Source of the DNA: Desulfovibrio sp.
GTDB taxonomy: Bacteria > Desulfobacterota > Desulfovibrionia > Desulfovibrionales > Desulfovibrionaceae
Length of the DNA: 15,613 bases
NCBI GenBank assembly: GCA_020217165.1
Contig: JAIWOE010000079.1
Span: forward strand, 1 to 15,613
Direction of reading: 5' to 3'
A program made the position numbers and the translations under genes. Under the pieces are notes generated by a model. It was not told the origin of the DNA. It ran no database searches and saw only the letters and a list, made by a program, of their open reading frames with translations. This document shows positions 14,377-15,613 of this stretch, piece after piece. The number at the start of each line of letters is the position of its first letter. Position 1 is the stretch's first letter.

Positions 14377-15179
14377 AGCAAAAAGGAGGTGGCTACATAA
14401 TCGAACACCAAAATGCACACGCAGGAGAGCACTACGGCGGAGGTGGTGGCGTTGCCCACGCTCTCTGGACCGGCGCCGTCGCGACGCAGGTGCGTGTAGT
14501 AGCCTTGGAAACAACAGATGGTGGAGACCAGTACGGCGAAGAGCAGGCTCTTATAAAAGCCCCCCATCACGTCTGACAATTCCACTGAAGCATTGATTCG
14601 ATGAAAATACACCCCGGCATTAATGCCCAGGAGCTTCACCCCGGTCAGGTACCCCCCCAGGATGCCAATGACGTCGAACATGGCCGTGAGCAGGGGGAAA
14701 CTGATCAGGCTGGCCCAGATGCGCGGACCCACCAGATAGGCCATGGGCGGGATATCCATGACTTCCAGGGCATCAATCTGATCCGAAATGCGCATGACGC
14801 CGATTTCCGCCGTCATGGATGACCCGGCCCGCCCCGTGAGCATGATGGCCGTGAGCACCGGGCCCAGCTCCCGGATGAGGGACAAGGCCACCGCGGACCC
14901 CAAAAGCCCCTCGGACCCCACCTTGGCCAGGGCGTAGTACCCCTGCAACCCCAGCACCATGCCCGTGAACAGGCCGATGAGGGTCACCACGAACACGGAT
15001 TTGACGCCGATGAAGTACACCTGCAGCACGGTGCGCTGCAGCTGGCGCGTGGAGGAGAGGCCGCTGAGCAGTCCATCCAGGAAAAACAGAAACACTGCCC
15101 CCAGATTACCCACGGCGGCAATGGAGGCCCGGCCCAGGGCGGGCAACAAAGGCAAGGAGGATGGCGGTGTGGGAAGCAT
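14373..15179 (-). CDS. mlaE: Phospholipid ABC transporter permease MlaE
   Basis: MlaE is the inner-membrane permease of the MlaFEDB-type complex. The 268-residue length fits the family (about 260). Several hydrophobic segments are visible (about 24-44, 60-82, 92-112, 148-180, 210-232, 244-266), and the YrbE/MlaE signature SLIRELGPVLTAIMLTGRAG, continuing SSMTAEIGVMRISDQIDALEVM, spans 100-141. The ATG at 15177-15179 has no strong ribosome-binding site but gives an N-terminus of normal length; the open frame continues upstream through an apparent terminator hairpin and is not real protein there. First gene of the mlaEFDCA operon; a MlaB (STAS) gene is not present in the window. Confidence 0.95.
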   Translation of the reverse strand: MLPTPPSSLPLLPALGRASIAAVGNLGAVFLFFLDGLLSGLSSTRQLQRTVLQVYFIGVKSVFVVTLIGLFTGMVLGLQGYYALAKVGSEGLLGSAVALSLIRELGPVLTAIMLTGRAGSSMTAEIGVMRISDQIDALEVMDIPPMAYLVGPRIWASLISFPLLTAMFDVIGILGGYLTGVKLLGINAGVYFHRINASVELSDVMGGFYKSLLFAVLVSTICCFQGYYTHLRRDGAGPESVGNATTSAVVLSCVCILVFDYVATSFLL

Positions 15180-15191
15180 GACCAACAGACA

Positions 15192-15225
15192 TGCCGGAAG
15201 CCGCAGACGCAGGCGGCTCCCGGCA
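15192..15225 (-). terminator. Hairpin between the arginine decarboxylase and mlaE
   Basis: GCCGGAAGCCGC (15193-15204) and GCGGCTCCCGGC (15213-15224) form a stem with an 8-nt loop; the outer T/A adds a 13th pair. The single mismatch on the plus strand becomes a G-U pair in leftward RNA, so the structure favours the minus transcript. The following T content is poor (ATGTCTGTTGG), so termination may be partial. It begins about 15 nt after the decarboxylase stop and ends 12 nt before the mlaE ATG. Confidence 0.5.
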
Positions 15226-15240
15226 CGCTCGGTGTTGTGC

Positions 15241-15613
15241 TTAGGGCAGGAAGACCACCGCGGAGATGGTGGTGGTCCACATGCCGGCCGTCCCCGTGGT
15301 GACACAGGGGTTGGAGATGGAGTCGATGACCTTGCCGCTCATGAGATACACCTGACGGCGTTCGTCATAGCCGGTCTCGGGGTCAAAATCCACGCCCAGG
15401 GTGGAGGCCAGCATGGTGGAGGCCAGATCTTCGGCAAAATCCCCAATTTCCTGGGCATCCATGCCGTAGGCGTGGTGCTCGGAAATGTAGCCGTAATGTT
15501 CATGGCTGGACGGGAAAGCGATGCCGACGGACGAGCCCACCAGACGGCCCTTCTCGTCCGTGGCGTTGCGCGCCATGACGCAGAAGGTGATTTGGCCCGG
15601 ATGCAGTTCCTTG
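15241..15613 (-). CDS. pdaD: Pyruvoyl-dependent arginine decarboxylase (5' end outside window)
   Basis: The C-terminal 123 residues of a pyruvoyl-dependent arginine decarboxylase, which converts arginine to agmatine for polyamine synthesis. Visible marks are LHPGQITFCVMARNATDEKG, RLVGSSVGIAFP, and HYGYISEHHAYG, whose Glu lines up with the conserved active-site Glu (Glu109 in the Methanocaldococcus enzyme, recalled from memory). The family continues AEDLASTMLASTLGVDFD, and the C-terminus TTTISAVVFLP matches the final beta strand. The self-cleaving Ser-Ser site that creates the pyruvoyl group should lie upstream, beyond the window, so activity cannot be judged. The open frame runs to the window edge with no start inside that would give a complete protein. 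It shares direction with mla but is separated by a hairpin. Confidence 0.92.
   Translation of the reverse strand, partial: KELHPGQITFCVMARNATDEKGRLVGSSVGIAFPSSHEHYGYISEHHAYGMDAQEIGDFAEDLASTMLASTLGVDFDPETGYDERRQVYLMSGKVIDSISNPCVTTGTAGMWTTTISAVVFLP

Noticed and set aside
1..15613. CRISPR arrays, insertion sequences, tRNA or rRNA genes, phage or defence islands.
   Set aside because: I saw no regularly spaced repeats, transposase-like proteins, tRNA-like cloverleafs or phage genes; the window is ordinary dense coding sequence.

Overview
This is a high-GC Gram-negative window, almost entirely coding, with short intergenic gaps and many stop/start overlaps. An outer-membrane lipid-asymmetry (Mla) operon places it in a diderm. 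The Mla set next to a pyruvoyl-dependent arginine decarboxylase, and the overall protein style, suggest a sulfate-reducing deltaproteobacterium of the Desulfovibrio type. That placement is inference from memory of such proteins, not a search result.

Layout. (1) Positions 1-1097, minus strand: a two-gene ABC system of the MacB/LolD type, with a truncated ATPase at the window edge and a short FtsX-like permease. (2) Positions 1201-7613, minus strand: six tightly packed genes. In transcription order they are a predicted MurG-fold glycosyltransferase, two GT4 glycosyltransferases, a histidine phosphatase, a second MurG-fold glycosyltransferase and a polysaccharide-deacetylase-like protein. Four of the five junctions overlap or are separated by 2 nt, and the fifth gap is 12 nt, so this is a convincing operon for making or modifying a surface glycan or glycolipid. 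(3) Positions 7614-7722: a divergent control region with a good sigma70-type promoter for the rightward genes and a 9-bp inverted repeat around it. (4) Positions 7723-10093, plus strand: a SAM methyltransferase, a CatB-type O-acetyltransferase and a CgeB-like glycosyltransferase. These are plausible decoration enzymes for the same glycan. (5) Positions 10146-11411, minus strand: a radical SAM protein with a cysteine-rich middle segment and a TPR-like tail. (6) Positions 11477-15179, minus strand: mlaE-mlaF-mlaD-mlaC-mlaA, ending in a strong UUCG-loop terminator. (7) Positions 15241-15613, minus strand: the 3' part of a pyruvoyl-dependent arginine decarboxylase, separated from mla by a hairpin.

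How the parts fit. The leftward and rightward glycan genes share one divergent control region and together supply sugar transfer, phosphate removal, N-deacetylation, methylation and O-acetylation. No initiating sugar-phosphate transferase, flippase, polymerase or ligase is visible, so the pathway is incomplete here. The Mla genes encode a separate, complete phospholipid trafficking system. The most unusual items are the glycan operon with its internal phosphatase and paired MurG-fold enzymes, the radical SAM-TPR fusion, the reduced ABC permease and the His in place of Pro after the Walker B Glu of MlaF.
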